Counted from the first letter of the stretch, positions 25,228 to 35,680 are shown. The stretch: DNA of 44,268 nt from Hyphomicrobiales bacterium (GCA_027307405.1 DAHUXA010000007.1:1-44268), one strand, 5' to 3'. Notes: generated by a model from the letters alone, not told the origin. Program-made: numbers and translations.

Positions 25228-26086
25228 ACTGCGGTCCGGCAAGGGTGCGCATGATGAAAATTTCCCGGTCGCATCACGCCTGATCAAGCGGCGGCACCGG
25301 CCAGTCATCCTGGCGTTCTACGAATTCGTTCGCGTCGCTGACGACATTGCGGATCATCCCGCGCTTGCCGGTGCGGAAAAAATCGCCCGGCTCGATCGCC
25401 TTGAGGCCAGTTTGCTCGGCAATGGCGATGAGCCGGAAGGACTAAGATTGCATGCGGTTCTGAACAGCCGAGGGCTATCCACACGTCACGCGCAGGATTT
25501 GCTCAGCGCATTTCGGCAAGATGCGACCAAACTCCGCTACGCGAATTGGGAGGATCTGATCGACTATTGCTCGCGTTCGGCCATGCCGGTCGGCCGCTTT
25601 GTGCTCGACGTGCACGGCGAAGCAAGAGATACTTGGCCTGCGTCGGATGCGCTCTGCGCGGCGTTGCAAATCATCAACCATTTGCAGGATTGCGCGAAGG
25701 ATTATCACGAGCTTGACCGCGTCTACATTCCGCTTGATGCGCTGGCCGCGAGTGGCGTCAGCGTTGAAGCGCTCGATGACGCACGGGCAAGTCCTGCCTT
25801 GCTCAATTGTCTGCGTGGACTAGTGGGACGGACTTCGGCTTTGCTGGGCGAAAGCCACGGGCTTGAGGCAAAGGTGAGCGACACGCGGCTTGCGCTTGAA
25901 ATCTCGGTCATCCAATCCCTGGCGAGCCAATTGTTGACGATTCTGATGGTCCGCGATCCATTGTCGGAGCGTGTCCATCTCACCAAAGCCGAAGCGCTGA
26001 CAACGGCTGCAAACGGCAGTGCGCGCGCTATACTTCGCCGGTTGTTACGAACGATGGCGCCAGCGCACCGATATCAGACCCCATGA
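25211..26086 (+). CDS. hpnC: Squalene synthase HpnC (hydroxysqualene synthase)
   Basis: A 291-residue member of the trans-isoprenyl diphosphate synthase head-to-head class. The two aspartate-rich motifs that bind Mg2+-diphosphate are visible: D44-x3-D48 in VRVADDIADHP and the second in NHLQDCAKDY. HpnC is known to turn presqualene diphosphate into hydroxysqualene. The start at ATG 25211 leaves a 17-bp overlap with hpnB; the upstream extension of the frame (from 25091) lies inside hpnB and is not plausible. The hpnD start overlaps its stop as ATGA. The protein is soluble and probably peripheral at the inner membrane. Confidence 0.94.
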   Translation: MIQSGELRSGKGAHDENFPVASRLIKRRHRPVILAFYEFVRVADDIADHPALAGAEKIARLDRLEASLLGNGDEPEGLRLHAVLNSRGLSTRHAQDLLSAFRQDATKLRYANWEDLIDYCSRSAMPVGRFVLDVHGEARDTWPASDALCAALQIINHLQDCAKDYHELDRVYIPLDALAASGVSVEALDDARASPALLNCLRGLVGRTSALLGESHGLEAKVSDTRLALEISVIQSLASQLLTILMVRDPLSERVHLTKAEALTTAANGSARAILRRLLRTMAPAHRYQTP

Positions 26087-26931
26087 ACATCCAGGCTCCA
26101 AATCTGGCAACAGACCATCCGCCAGCCTCGCGCCGGGCAGGCGGCAGCTCATTTTATCTTGCGATGCGCATCTTGAGTCGCGAGAAAAGGGAGGCAATGT
26201 TTGAGGTGTATTCCTTCTGCCGTGACGTCGATGACATTGCGGACGAAGATAGGCCACGTCCGCAGCGGCTCGCACTTCTGTCAGAATGGCGAAAAAACAT
26301 CGATGCGCTCTATTCCGGGGGTGTTCCTGACGGTCTTGAACGCCTCGCGAAAGTCATTGCTCGGTTTGGCTTGCACAAGGACGATTTCCTTGCCGTTATC
26401 GACGGCGTGGAAATGGACGCGCGCGCCGATATCCGGGGTCCCAGTCTGAAGGAGCTTGAACTTTATTGCGACCGGGTTGCCTGTGCCGTCGGCCGATTGT
26501 GCGTGCGCATTTTCGGCATGAACGACGCTGACGGAAAGGCACTCGCTCACCATCTCGGCCGCGCTCTTCAGCTTACAAATATCCTGCGCGACATTGACGA
26601 AGACGCGGCAGTGGGGCGCCTTTACCTCCCGAAAGAGGCATTGGCGCTCGCAAATATCGAGACCACCGATCCAACAGCGGTCGCGTCGAGTCCACAAATC
26701 GGTGCAGCCTGCGCTTTTATCGTTGAGCGCGCGCGCGAGCATTTCACCAAAGCCAATGAGATCATGTCCGCCTCTCCACGTCAGGTCGTGCGGGCGCCGA
26801 AAATAATGGGCGCGGTGTATCGCCAGATGCTCGAAGACATGGTATCGCGCGGCTGGGCCCCGCCACGGAACCGTGTCCACGTCAACAAATCCTATTTATT
26901 GTGGATCGCTTTGCGGCATGCATTCGTCTGA
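26083..26931 (+). CDS. hpnD: Presqualene diphosphate synthase HpnD
   Basis: A 282-residue paralogue of HpnC. D50-x3-D54 in FCRDVDDIADED and the second Asp-rich motif NILRDIDEDAAVGR are intact, as is the downstream RLYLP. HpnD joins two farnesyl diphosphates to presqualene diphosphate, the first step of the three-enzyme bacterial route to squalene. ATG 26083 overlaps the hpnC stop by 4 bp (ATGA), so translation is coupled. hpnE starts 14 bp before its end. Confidence 0.94.
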   Translation: MNIQAPNLATDHPPASRRAGGSSFYLAMRILSREKREAMFEVYSFCRDVDDIADEDRPRPQRLALLSEWRKNIDALYSGGVPDGLERLAKVIARFGLHKDDFLAVIDGVEMDARADIRGPSLKELELYCDRVACAVGRLCVRIFGMNDADGKALAHHLGRALQLTNILRDIDEDAAVGRLYLPKEALALANIETTDPTAVASSPQIGAACAFIVERAREHFTKANEIMSASPRQVVRAPKIMGAVYRQMLEDMVSRGWAPPRNRVHVNKSYLLWIALRHAFV

Positions 26932-28189
26932 CGCAGGTACAGTCCACATTATTGGAGCGGGTTTGGCGGGGCTTGCTGCCGCCGAGCGCCTGACCCAGTC
27001 GCACCGGGCCGTGGTGATCCACGAGGCGACAGCCTACGCCGGTGGACGGTGTCGCTCATATCATGATCAAACGACGGGCATGTTGATCGACAATGGTACC
27101 CACCTTTTGCTCTCAGGAAATCATGCCGCACTGTCGTTCACTGAAGCGATCGGGTCGCGCGCCGGCCTGCGTGGGCCGGACGAAGCGCAATTCCCATTCA
27201 TAGATATCGCAAGCGGCGAACAATGGACTTTACGGTTCGGCGATAGCCGATTTCCCTGGTGGGTGTTCCACAAGGATCGGCGCGTCCCGCAAACGGCTGT
27301 CGTCGACTACCTACCGCTCGCGCGTCTGGCCTGGACGTCGGCTGACAAGCCAATCGGCGAGGTCATGAATTGCGCGGGCGCGATTTACGACCGGTTTCTC
27401 GAACCTTTATTACTTGCCGCACTCAATATCACGCCGCGAGAAGGGTCGGCGAAACTTGCCGGTGCGCTTATCCGCGAAACCCTGGCACTCGGCGGCCAAG
27501 CCTGCCGGCCGTTATTGGCCCGTGAGGGATTGGGAAGCGTATTCGTCGAGCCTGCGATCGCCCATTTGCGCGGACGTGGCGTTTCGATTGCATTTGAGGA
27601 CGAGCTGGTAGAGCTGCTGTTTGCGAACGGACGCGTATCCCGGCTCAAATTTGCCAAGCAGACTATCGACTTGAACAAAAATGATGCTGTCATCCTTGCA
27701 GTCCCACCATATGTCGCGACGAATCTCGTCCCTGGCGTGGTGGCGCCATCGTTGTTTCGTGGGATCGTGAACGCGCATTTCCGTGTGGATCCGCCTGTTC
27801 ATTTGCCGCCGATGCTGGGCGTTATCAATGGCACTTGCGAATGGATATTTCCTCTTCCCGGGCGGATCTCGGCCACAATCAGCGATGCCGGGCGTCTGTT
27901 CGACATGCCACGAACGGAGTTGGCGCAGACGATGTGGAACGATATTGCGAAGGTCGCCGGTCTTGCGCGCGATATTCCGCCCTGGCAGATCGTTCGCGAG
28001 CGGCGCGCGACTTTCGCCGCAACGCCCGAGCAAAATGCGCGGCGTCCATCAGCCGAAACATCATGGGATAATTTATTTCTGGCTGGCGATTGGACGCAGA
28101 CCGGTTTGCCGGCGACGATTGAAAGCGCGGTTCGCTCGGGCTACCGGGCTGCCGACCTCGTTAAACATCGTTTACGGGTAGCTGCATGA
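26918..28189 (+). CDS. hpnE: Hydroxysqualene dehydroxylase HpnE (FAD-dependent)
   Basis: A 423-residue amine-oxidase/phytoene-desaturase-type flavoprotein. IIGAGLAGLAAAERL (about 10-24) binds FAD, and GGRCRSY and DNGTHLLL follow in the usual places; NLFLAGDWTQTGLPATIESAVRSG near the C-terminus is the second FAD contact. HpnE reduces hydroxysqualene to squalene. I place the start at ATG 26918 rather than 26873 because the upstream extension lies inside hpnD and the Rossmann strand begins only a few residues later. Its stop overlaps the shc start (ATGA). Confidence 0.93.
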   Translation: MHSSDAGTVHIIGAGLAGLAAAERLTQSHRAVVIHEATAYAGGRCRSYHDQTTGMLIDNGTHLLLSGNHAALSFTEAIGSRAGLRGPDEAQFPFIDIASGEQWTLRFGDSRFPWWVFHKDRRVPQTAVVDYLPLARLAWTSADKPIGEVMNCAGAIYDRFLEPLLLAALNITPREGSAKLAGALIRETLALGGQACRPLLAREGLGSVFVEPAIAHLRGRGVSIAFEDELVELLFANGRVSRLKFAKQTIDLNKNDAVILAVPPYVATNLVPGVVAPSLFRGIVNAHFRVDPPVHLPPMLGVINGTCEWIFPLPGRISATISDAGRLFDMPRTELAQTMWNDIAKVAGLARDIPPWQIVRERRATFAATPEQNARRPSAETSWDNLFLAGDWTQTGLPATIESAVRSGYRAADLVKHRLRVAA

Positions 28190-30147
28190 CGACCGTGGTC
28201 GCGGAGGATTCGCGTTTGTCGGTGCGGGCGCTCGATATGGCGCCGGCAATCGAAGGCGCGATGCGTGCGCTGCTTGGATGTCAGCAGGACGATGGGCATT
28301 GGGTTTTTGAACTTGAGGCCGATGCGACAATACCCGCCGAATATGTGTTGCTGCGACACTATCGCGGTGAGCCGCGAAACGCAGATGTGGAGCAAAAGAT
28401 CGCCAGCTATCTGCGTCGCGTGCAGGGCAAGCATGGTGGCTGGCCACTGTACCATCAGGGCGAGTTTGACATGAGCGCAAGCATAAAGGCGTATTTTGCG
28501 CTCAAGATGATCGGCGATACTCCTGATGCCGCGCACATGCGGCGGGCACGCGAAGCAATCTTGGCGCGCGGCGGTGCGGTCAATTGCAATGTGTTCACCC
28601 GGGTGTTGCTGTCGCTCTACGGCATTTTAGGTTGGCGCAGCGTTCCGGAAATGCCGGTCGAGATCACGCTGTTGCCACGGTGGTTTCCGTTTCATCTGTC
28701 GAAAGTATCGTACTGGGCGCGCACCGTGCTGGTGCCACTCCTTGTTTTGCAGGCATTGCGCCCGCGCGCCAAAAATCCACTCGGTGTCACCATCGACGAA
28801 CTGTTTGTCGAACCGCCGGTCTCTGTCGGACCCGCAGCGAAAGCTCCCCATCAGCGGTGGATCTGGTTTGCGCTATTTCGCGGCATCGACTTCGTACTTC
28901 GGCCTGGCGTCAGGTTCTTTCCAAAACGCATGCGGCAGCGTGCCATCGATCGCGCCGTGGCTTTTGTCACCGAGCGGCTGAACGGCGACGACGGCCTCGG
29001 CGCTATTTTTCCGGCGATGGCCAATGCGACGATGATGTTCGACGTGCTCGGCAACAAGGCAAACGCCGAGATCGCCCGGCACTCGATCGAGAAGTTACTC
29101 GTTGTCGGCGACAAGGAAGCCTACTGCCAGCCTTGCGTCTCGCCGGTATGGGACACTGGGCTTGCGTCTCACGCATTGCTGGAAATCGGAGACGACAACG
29201 CGCGCGCCGGTGCTATCCGTGGGCTTGATTGGCTGCTGCCTCGCCAAGTACTTGATGTTGCGGGGGATTGGACCAACCGGCGTCCACAGGTGCGGCCCGG
29301 CGGATGGGCCTTTCAATATGCCAACCCGCACTATCCCGATCTCGACGATACCGCCGTGGTCGTCATGGCGATGGACCGGGCGCGCCGGTCTGGAGCCGGT
29401 GCCGGTTACGATCAGGCCATCGCGCGCGCTGTCGAATGGGTAAAGGGTCTGCAAAGCCGCAATGGCGGCTGGGCGGCGTTCGACGTCGACAATGTCCATG
29501 ACTACCTCAACAACATTCCTTTCGCCGACCATGGCGCGCTGATCGATCCGCCGACGGAGGATGTCACGGCGCGTTGTGTCTCGATGCTGGCGCAGCTGGG
29601 GGAGACGTCGGATCGAAGCAGTTCATTGTCACGTGGCGTTGAGTACCTGATGCGCACACAAACGCGGGACGGAAGTTGGTATGGGCGGTGGGGCCTTAAC
29701 TACATCTATGGGACCTGGTCCACGCTTTGCGCCCTCAACGCCTGCGGCATCGATCATGACTCTTCTGAAATCCGCAAGGCCGTGAATTGGCTTATCTCGA
29801 TTCAGAATCCCGACGGCGGTTGGGGTGAAGATGGCACGAGCTATAAGCTCGACTATCGCGGACACGAACCGGCCTCCAGCACGTCATCCCAGACGGCCTG
29901 GGCGCTCCTCGGGCTCATGGCCTGTGGTGAGATCGACCACCCGGCCGTGGGGCGCGGTGTGCACCATCTGTTGCAGACGCAGGCCGAGGATGGATTCTGG
30001 GCCGAAGAACGATTTACCGCGACCGGTTTTCCCCGCGTTTTTTACCTGCGGTATCACGGATATCGGAAATTTTTTCCGTTGTGGGCGCTCGCGCGTTATC
30101 GCAATTTGAAGGCGAGCAACACGCCTCGCGTGGCTTTTGGTATGTGA
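28186..30147 (+). CDS. shc: Squalene-hopene cyclase
   Basis: A 653-residue terpene cyclase of normal length. The catalytic acid motif DLDD (385-388, consensus DxDD) protonates the terminal double bond of squalene. Several QW repeats are present: QGKHGGW, QSRNGGW, QTRDGSW, QNPDGGW and QAEDGFW. Shc is a monotopic inner-membrane enzyme that cyclises squalene to hopene/hopanol. It is the last gene of the hpnB-hpnC-hpnD-hpnE-shc operon (4-bp overlap with hpnE) and its stop lies 3 bp from the convergent LTxxQ gene. hpnG, often the next gene, is absent. Confidence 0.97.
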   Translation: MTTVVAEDSRLSVRALDMAPAIEGAMRALLGCQQDDGHWVFELEADATIPAEYVLLRHYRGEPRNADVEQKIASYLRRVQGKHGGWPLYHQGEFDMSASIKAYFALKMIGDTPDAAHMRRAREAILARGGAVNCNVFTRVLLSLYGILGWRSVPEMPVEITLLPRWFPFHLSKVSYWARTVLVPLLVLQALRPRAKNPLGVTIDELFVEPPVSVGPAAKAPHQRWIWFALFRGIDFVLRPGVRFFPKRMRQRAIDRAVAFVTERLNGDDGLGAIFPAMANATMMFDVLGNKANAEIARHSIEKLLVVGDKEAYCQPCVSPVWDTGLASHALLEIGDDNARAGAIRGLDWLLPRQVLDVAGDWTNRRPQVRPGGWAFQYANPHYPDLDDTAVVVMAMDRARRSGAGAGYDQAIARAVEWVKGLQSRNGGWAAFDVDNVHDYLNNIPFADHGALIDPPTEDVTARCVSMLAQLGETSDRSSSLSRGVEYLMRTQTRDGSWYGRWGLNYIYGTWSTLCALNACGIDHDSSEIRKAVNWLISIQNPDGGWGEDGTSYKLDYRGHEPASSTSSQTAWALLGLMACGEIDHPAVGRGVHHLLQTQAEDGFWAEERFTATGFPRVFYLRYHGYRKFFPLWALARYRNLKASNTPRVAFGM

Positions 30148-30150
30148 GAG

Positions 30151-31269
30151 CTAGCGAGCCAGAGCGTCAAACCGCGCCTTTTGCTCGTTGCCGAGCTTGA
30201 GATAAAAATCATCGAACGCAATTTGCACGGTCGTCGCTGCATAATTAATGGCGGTCAGTTGGTCGCTGGCTGCATCCAGCCGCGCCATGGGGTCGACGGG
30301 AACTGGCTGCACACATGAAGCGATCAGGAGCTTGGCCATGTCTGCTGACGCCTTGTGAAAATTTTCCAAGCTCTGCGCCTGGTTCTTGTCTGGCCGAATT
30401 CTCATCTCAATTTCTTTGATCATGCGCTCTGCCTTTTCGACATTTTGCGTCGCGCAGGCCTGATACTGCTTATTCATGCCAATGTTGGCAGTTCTTGCAT
30501 CGGGCGGCGAATTGCCTTGTGGCTTTTGGCTGGCAAAACTGTTCTTTTTTGGCTGTGTAAGGGTATCGTAAAAGTTCTTGAGCGGCGCGCGCATGGATAT
30601 GCCGGCGTCGCGTACGGTCCAAAGCGTTTGCACCAAGGCTCGCAATCGATCGGGCGGCGCGAGCGCGCCAGGCGCGACGCAATCAGCTCTGATCTTCTTG
30701 ACCGATTGGGCCGCCGCCAATTGCAGTTTACCAAGCGACGCATGTTGGGCGTCGGATAGCTCCAATGTCCGCTCGATACGCGCCGCCGGCCAATTGCTCT
30801 CCGTGTTCGAAGTATCGCCGCATCGCTCCACAGAATTCTCACCGGTGGCGTCATTTTTAACCGCGGCACCTGTGGTGGCGACGCGAGCCGATGTCCGCGG
30901 TACATCGAAACGCCCGGTGATGGTATCCGCGATTACGTCGAACCCGCGGCTGCGAAGCCGCGAGGTGTAGTCATCGGGCCAGAAGGTAAACCCGAGCACG
31001 TCCTCGTAGGCATTGGGCCAGGCTGGGGGGCCAACCCATCCCAGACGAGACCCCGCAATGGCGGGCGGTTCTGCCGGCGTTGCGGCGGCCACGGCCCCGG
31101 CGCCTCGCGCGCGATGATGACGGGCGCGCGGATAATGGCCGAGCATGTGCCGGAAGGGGCGTGTAATACCGCCGATAACGCCCTGTGGTGACAATTGGGC
31201 GTGGCCGGCTTCGGGAAGCGGGATCGTCGCCCCCAGCATCGCGATGAAAAGAATGGTGCGCCCGCGCAT
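30151..31269 (-). CDS. LTxxQ-motif (Spy/CpxP-like) periplasmic protein
   Basis: A 372-residue exported protein. ATG 31269 gives a signal peptide (MRGRTILFIAMLGATIPLPEAGHAQ); the longer frame from 31338 has no signal at its start. After a low-complexity Ala/Pro stretch, the C-terminal half shows two helical repeats of the Spy/CpxP LTxxQ kind, seen as ELSDAQHASLGKLQ and RPDKNQAQSLENFHK. Spy/CpxP proteins are periplasmic chaperones or envelope stress sensors. It is the last gene of the minus-strand dxs-ispH-hpnH group, 115 bp after hpnH. A role in envelope quality control linked to hopanoid content is inference. Confidence 0.75.
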   Translation of the reverse strand: MRGRTILFIAMLGATIPLPEAGHAQLSPQGVIGGITRPFRHMLGHYPRARHHRARGAGAVAAATPAEPPAIAGSRLGWVGPPAWPNAYEDVLGFTFWPDDYTSRLRSRGFDVIADTITGRFDVPRTSARVATTGAAVKNDATGENSVERCGDTSNTESNWPAARIERTLELSDAQHASLGKLQLAAAQSVKKIRADCVAPGALAPPDRLRALVQTLWTVRDAGISMRAPLKNFYDTLTQPKKNSFASQKPQGNSPPDARTANIGMNKQYQACATQNVEKAERMIKEIEMRIRPDKNQAQSLENFHKASADMAKLLIASCVQPVPVDPMARLDAASDQLTAINYAATTVQIAFDDFYLKLGNEQKARFDALAR

Positions 31270-31384
31270 GGCAGAGTCCCGACGGCGGTTGTCACAATTC
31301 GAACGGTGTTCGTACATAACGGGCCACTGGGCCCGCAAGTTCCATACCGCCGATGCGAAACGGGGCGTGTCCCCTCAGCCCGCT

Positions 31385-32521
31385 TCAGGCCGCTCGCGTC
31401 TTTTCCTCGCTTTGCCGAATTTCGTCGAGTTTTTTCTCGACGTGCTTTGAAAAAACGTATTGCGCGGGCCTTTGGTGGTCGAGTGAAATTTCAGGGCTCA
31501 TGGCGCCATCGGTACGGGGGCCCTTCAGGCTGACGGCCAGGGCCTTGAGAGGATGAGCGATCGCATCATTCACGGCGGACGCTTCGTAGCCGGAATGCAC
31601 CATGCAGTCGGCGCACTTCTCGTAATTGCCGGTGCCGTAGGCATCCCAATCGGTCTGGTTCATCAGTTCGTCGAAGGTCCGTGTGTAGCCCTCGCCAAGC
31701 AGATAGCAGGGCTTCTGCCATCCAAAGATGGTGCGGGTCGGATTGCCCCAAGGCGTGCAGTGGTAGCTCTGGTTACCTGCGAGGAAGTCCAGAAACAGGC
31801 TTGATTGGCTGAACGACCATTTTGCCTTGCTCGCCCCACGCTTGAACACATCGCGGAACAGCTGCTTGGTCTTGCCGCGGTTGAGGAAGTGTTGCTGGTC
31901 GGGCGCGCGTTCGTAGGCGTAACCCGGTGAGACCGTGATGCCGTCGACACCCAACTCCGTGACTGTGTCGAAGAATGCGGCAACGCGGTCGGCCTGTGCC
32001 GTGTTGAACAATGTGCAGTTAATGTTCACGCGGAAGCCGCGTTCCTTGGCGTGCTTGATCGCCGTCACAGCGCGGTCGTAGGTTCCCGGCTGGCAAACGG
32101 AGTGATCGTGCATCTCCTTGTCGCCGTCGAGATGCACCGACCAGGTGAAGAAAGTGCTCGGCTCGTACTGCGATAGCTTCTTGTCCATCAGCAGTGCGTT
32201 GGTGCACAGATAAACGAACTTCTTGCGCGCGACGATGCCGCGCACGATTTCCGGCAGTTGTTTGTGCAACAATGGTTCACCGCCGGCGATTGATACAACC
32301 GGCGCACCGCACTCATCGACAGCATCGAGCGCGTCCGCGACAGACATGTTCTGATGCAGAATTTTGTCGGGATAGTCGATCTTTCCGCAGCCGGCGCAAG
32401 CCAGGTTGCACCGGAACAACGGCTCAAGCATCAGCACCAGCGGATAACGCTTTTGGCCGGTCAGACGCTGACGGATGACATAGCTACCGACAAACAACTT
32501 CTGAAGAAGGGGAATGCCCAA
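31385..32521 (-). CDS. hpnH: Adenosylhopane synthase HpnH (radical SAM)
   Basis: A 378-residue radical SAM enzyme. C38-x3-C42-x2-C45 ([10 protein letters not shown]) binds the 4Fe-4S cluster, and [10 protein letters not shown] is the GGEP motif contacting SAM. HpnH adds the adenosyl radical to hopene, the first step of hopanoid side-chain extension. I choose TTG 32521 as start because AAGGA lies eight bases before it and the resulting MGIPLLQK matches the usual N-terminus; GTG 32527 is too close to that Shine-Dalgarno. The start lies inside the 3' end of ispH (about 38-bp overlap). Confidence 0.95.
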   Translation of the reverse strand: MGIPLLQKLFVGSYVIRQRLTGQKRYPLVLMLEPLFRCNLACAGCGKIDYPDKILHQNMSVADALDAVDECGAPVVSIAGGEPLLHKQLPEIVRGIVARKKFVYLCTNALLMDKKLSQYEPSTFFTWSVHLDGDKEMHDHSVCQPGTYDRAVTAIKHAKERGFRVNINCTLFNTAQADRVAAFFDTVTELGVDGITVSPGYAYERAPDQQHFLNRGKTKQLFRDVFKRGASKAKWSFSQSSLFLDFLAGNQSYHCTPWGNPTRTIFGWQKPCYLLGEGYTRTFDELMNQTDWDAYGTGNYEKCADCMVHSGYEASAVNDAIAHPLKALAVSLKGPRTDGAMSPEISLDHQRPAQYVFSKHVEKKLDEIRQSEEKTRAA

Positions 32522-33479
32522 GATCACTATCCTTGCTGATTTGCTGGGAACTGGTCACATCGAGCAACTCGACGGGTACCCTGAATTCAATGTGTTCATC
32601 CTGACCGGGCAGGGTGCAGACTTCCACCGGCTCGACAGCACGCAACGCATTGATCACGTCACGTACCATGACTTCCGGCGCTGAGGCCCCCGCCGTAATG
32701 CCAACAACTTCGACGTTATGCAACCACTCTGTCTTTATTTCACTGCCGTTGGCGATGAGGTGGGTAGGAACGCCGGCTTCGGTACCGATCTCGCACAGGC
32801 GATTCGAGTTCGAGCTGTTCTTTGCCCCGACCACAAAAATCACATCAACGAGCTTGGTCAGTTCGAGCAGCGCAGTTTGACGGTTCTGTGTCGCGTAACA
32901 GATATCCTGTGTGCCCGGCCCGACCACGTCCTTGAAGCGCCGGAATAACGCCGCAATGATCCCTTTGGTGTCATCCACGCTCAGCGTGGTTTGCGTCACG
33001 TAGGCGATGGGCGTGTCAACGGCAAGATCGAGGCCGTTCACGTCCGCTTCAGTCTGCACGAGTATCACGGGGCCGGGAATCTGCCCCAACGTGCCTTCCA
33101 CCTCCGGGTGACCTGCATGGCCGATCAGGATCACCGTGCGCCCGTTGCGCAGGTAGTGGCGGCCTTGGGCGTGCACTTTCGACACGAGTGGGCAGGTGGC
33201 GTTGAGCACACGCAGACCGCGCTCAGCGGCTTCATCCTGAACCTTTCTCGCCACGCCATGGGCGCTGAAGATCGTGATCGCGTCGGGCGGCACCTCGGAC
33301 AGTTCTTCGACGAAGCGGGCACCCCGCGCTTTGAGCGCGTCGACCACCCATTTGTTGTGCACGATCTCGTGGCGCACGTAGACTGGCGGGCCGTATTTGT
33401 CGAGCGCGCGCTCGACAATCTCGATCGCGCGCACGACACCCGCGCAGAAACCGCGCGGTTTTGCCAGAATAACCTTCAT
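32484..33479 (-). CDS. ispH: 4-hydroxy-3-methylbut-2-enyl diphosphate reductase IspH
   Basis: A 331-residue iron-sulfur enzyme, the last step of the MEP pathway giving IPP and DMAPP. The three cluster cysteines are C12 (GFCAGV), C96 ([10 protein letters not shown]) and C194 (DICYATQNR); H41 and H124 with E126 fit the active site. A tail of about 24 residues after the usual end ([22 protein letters not shown]) covers the hpnH start and may reflect coupled translation. Its ATG overlaps the dxs stop (ATGA). The protein is cytosolic. Confidence 0.97.
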   Translation of the reverse strand: MKVILAKPRGFCAGVVRAIEIVERALDKYGPPVYVRHEIVHNKWVVDALKARGARFVEELSEVPPDAITIFSAHGVARKVQDEAAERGLRVLNATCPLVSKVHAQGRHYLRNGRTVILIGHAGHPEVEGTLGQIPGPVILVQTEADVNGLDLAVDTPIAYVTQTTLSVDDTKGIIAALFRRFKDVVGPGTQDICYATQNRQTALLELTKLVDVIFVVGAKNSSNSNRLCEIGTEAGVPTHLIANGSEIKTEWLHNVEVVGITAGASAPEVMVRDVINALRAVEPVEVCTLPGQDEHIEFRVPVELLDVTSSQQISKDSDLGHSPSSEVVCR

Positions 33480-35500
33480 CCTGCTGCCCCCTTGGCATGT
33501 CCATTCATCCCCTTACCCTGCCGGCGGCGTCGCGCACGTTCGGCAAGGAACGCGATCTCGGTCGGCTGCAATTCCGGCGCGTGACGCGCCCCGAACACAT
33601 CAAAGACCTTGTTGACAATTCCGTTCGCGTCAAGCCCAGCCTTGGCATACATGGCGGGCGGGCTGTCATGATCGATGAAGATATCCGGCAATACCATGCT
33701 GCGGACCTTGAAGCCGACGCGTTCGAGCGCACCAGTATCGCTGAGCAATTGCATTACGTGCGCACTGAAGCCGCCGATGGCACCTTCCTCGATCGTGATG
33801 AGCAATTCATGTTCGCGCGCCAACTGCAGGACGAGCTCGCGATCGAGCGGCTTTGCAAAGCGTGCATCAGCGACGGTGGTCGAAATGCCGTGCGCCGCGA
33901 GCATCTCCGCAGCCTTGGTGCATTCGGCTAGTCGCGTTCCGAGCGACAACAGGGCGACTGTGCTGCCTTCGGTGATGATGCGCCCGCGCCCTATTTCTAA
34001 GGGTACGCCGACCGCTGGGCGCTCGACACCCACACCGTCGCCGCGTGGATAGCGCACAGCGCAGGGCCGATCATCGATCGCAGCAGCCGTAGCGACCATG
34101 TGGACAAGTTCGGCTTCGTCAGCGGCCGCCATGATTACGAAATGAGGAAGACAGCCAAGATAAGCCAGATCGAAGGACCCTGCGTGGGTCGGCCCATCCG
34201 CGCCAACCAGGCCTGCACGATCCAGAATGAACCGTACGGGCAATTTCTGGATCGCCACATCGTGGACGACCTGGTCATAGGCGCGCTGGAGAAACGTCGA
34301 ATATATGGCGACGAACGGCTTATATCCCTGCGTCGCCAGGCCAGCAGCAAACGTCACACCATGCTGCTCCGCAATTCCCACGTCGAAGGCGCGATCTGGA
34401 AATGCCTTGGCAAAAATGTCGACGCCAGTGCCGCCCGGCATCGCAGCTGTGATGGCGACAATCCGATCATCCTTCTCAGCCTCTTTCACGAGACTTTCGC
34501 CGAATACTTTTGTGTATGACGGCGCGTTTGAGGTCGCTTTCTGCTGCTTGCCGGTGGATACGTCGAATTTGACCACGCCATGATATTTGTCCTTCGAGGC
34601 TTCAGCTGGCGCGTAGCCTTTGCCCTTTTGCGTGCGCACGTGCACGAGAAACGGTCCATTGTCCGCGTTGCGAACATTTTCGAGCACCGGCAAGAGCTGA
34701 TTGAGGTCGTGTCCGTCGACAATACCCACGTAGTAGAATCCAAGCTCCTCGAACAGCGTCCCACCCGTGACGAAGCCGCGCGCCAATTCTTCGGCAAGGT
34801 AAGCTTTCTCCTTGAAGAATTTTGGCAAGCGATCGGCGACTTGTTTGCCGATGTCACGCAACGACATGTACATCGGGCTCGACAGCAAACGCGTAAGATA
34901 GTTGGACATAGCTCCGACGGGCGGTGCGATCGACATCTCATTGTCATTCAGAATAACGACGAGACGCCGGTTCATTGCGCCAGCATTGTTCATGGCCTCG
35001 TAAGCCATACCCGCTGAAATTGCGCCGTCGCCGATGACACAGATCACATTGTGCTTCTGACCAGCGAGGTCGCGAGCGACCGCCATACCCAATCCGGCGG
35101 AGATCGACGTTGAGGAGTGTGCCGCGCCAAAACAGTCGTATTCGCTTTCCGAACGCTTGGTAAATCCGGACAAACCGCCACCCGTCCGCAACGTCCGGAT
35201 GCGGTTTCTGCGGCCGGTGAGAATCTTGTGCGGATAAGCCTGATGACCGACGTCCCAAATCAATTTGTCATTGGGGGTATCGAAGATGTAGTGCAAAGCA
35301 ACGGTCAGTTCGATCACGCCAAGGCTGGCCCCTAAATGACCACCGGTCACGGCGACTGCATTTATGGTCTCAGCGCGCAGTTCGTCGGCAACCTGCCGCA
35401 GGTTCCGCGCATTAACACGGCGTAAATCTGCAGGACTGTTGATCGAATCGAGGATGTTTGGCGTTGGTTTTGTTAGGCAGTCATCATTGGGCGCCGTCAT
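33476..35500 (-). CDS. dxs: 1-deoxy-D-xylulose-5-phosphate synthase Dxs
   Basis: A 674-residue thiamine-diphosphate enzyme that makes DXP from pyruvate and glyceraldehyde 3-phosphate, the first and often rate-limiting step of the MEP pathway. Visible landmarks are [28 protein letters not shown], the ThDP motif [18 protein letters not shown] and the transketolase-like C-terminal half ([13 protein letters not shown]). ATG 35500 with GGGGAAGG upstream is a better start than 35515. It leads the dxs-ispH-hpnH operon, so precursor supply is directly tied to hopanoid tailoring. It may be a second dxs dedicated to this pathway. Confidence 0.97.
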   Translation of the reverse strand: MTAPNDDCLTKPTPNILDSINSPADLRRVNARNLRQVADELRAETINAVAVTGGHLGASLGVIELTVALHYIFDTPNDKLIWDVGHQAYPHKILTGRRNRIRTLRTGGGLSGFTKRSESEYDCFGAAHSSTSISAGLGMAVARDLAGQKHNVICVIGDGAISAGMAYEAMNNAGAMNRRLVVILNDNEMSIAPPVGAMSNYLTRLLSSPMYMSLRDIGKQVADRLPKFFKEKAYLAEELARGFVTGGTLFEELGFYYVGIVDGHDLNQLLPVLENVRNADNGPFLVHVRTQKGKGYAPAEASKDKYHGVVKFDVSTGKQQKATSNAPSYTKVFGESLVKEAEKDDRIVAITAAMPGGTGVDIFAKAFPDRAFDVGIAEQHGVTFAAGLATQGYKPFVAIYSTFLQRAYDQVVHDVAIQKLPVRFILDRAGLVGADGPTHAGSFDLAYLGCLPHFVIMAAADEAELVHMVATAAAIDDRPCAVRYPRGDGVGVERPAVGVPLEIGRGRIITEGSTVALLSLGTRLAECTKAAEMLAAHGISTTVADARFAKPLDRELVLQLAREHELLITIEEGAIGGFSAHVMQLLSDTGALERVGFKVRSMVLPDIFIDHDSPPAMYAKAGLDANGIVNKVFDVFGARHAPELQPTEIAFLAERARRRRQGKGMNGHAKGAAG

Positions 35501-35606
35501 AATTACCTTCCCCACTCAACTCGGAGGCGCTCTTGCCCTTGGCAAAACCTCTCGGAATATTTTCGGTCGTCGAATACGAGCTTTGGCGGCTCTGGCTAGA
35601 CAACTC

Positions 35607-35680
35607 TCAATCAGCGTCAATCAATGACGCCAGTAAAGGTTCCACGCGGAAAGCATTGATAATATTGCATCCAAGTGCAA
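35607..35680. promoter_or_regulatory. Operator-like repeats in the divergent dxs/hpnN region
   Basis: TCAATCA occurs twice exactly 10 bp apart (35607-35613 and 35617-35623), one helical turn. Over the second copy lies a dyad GCGTCA/TGACGC (35614-35619 and 35625-35630). A further dyad TTGCA-N6-TGCAA (35665-35680) has the 5-6-5 spacing of Crp-type sites. An AT-rich GATAAT (35658-35663) just before it could be the hpnN -10. These sites could coordinate dxs and hpnN. Confidence 0.45.
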
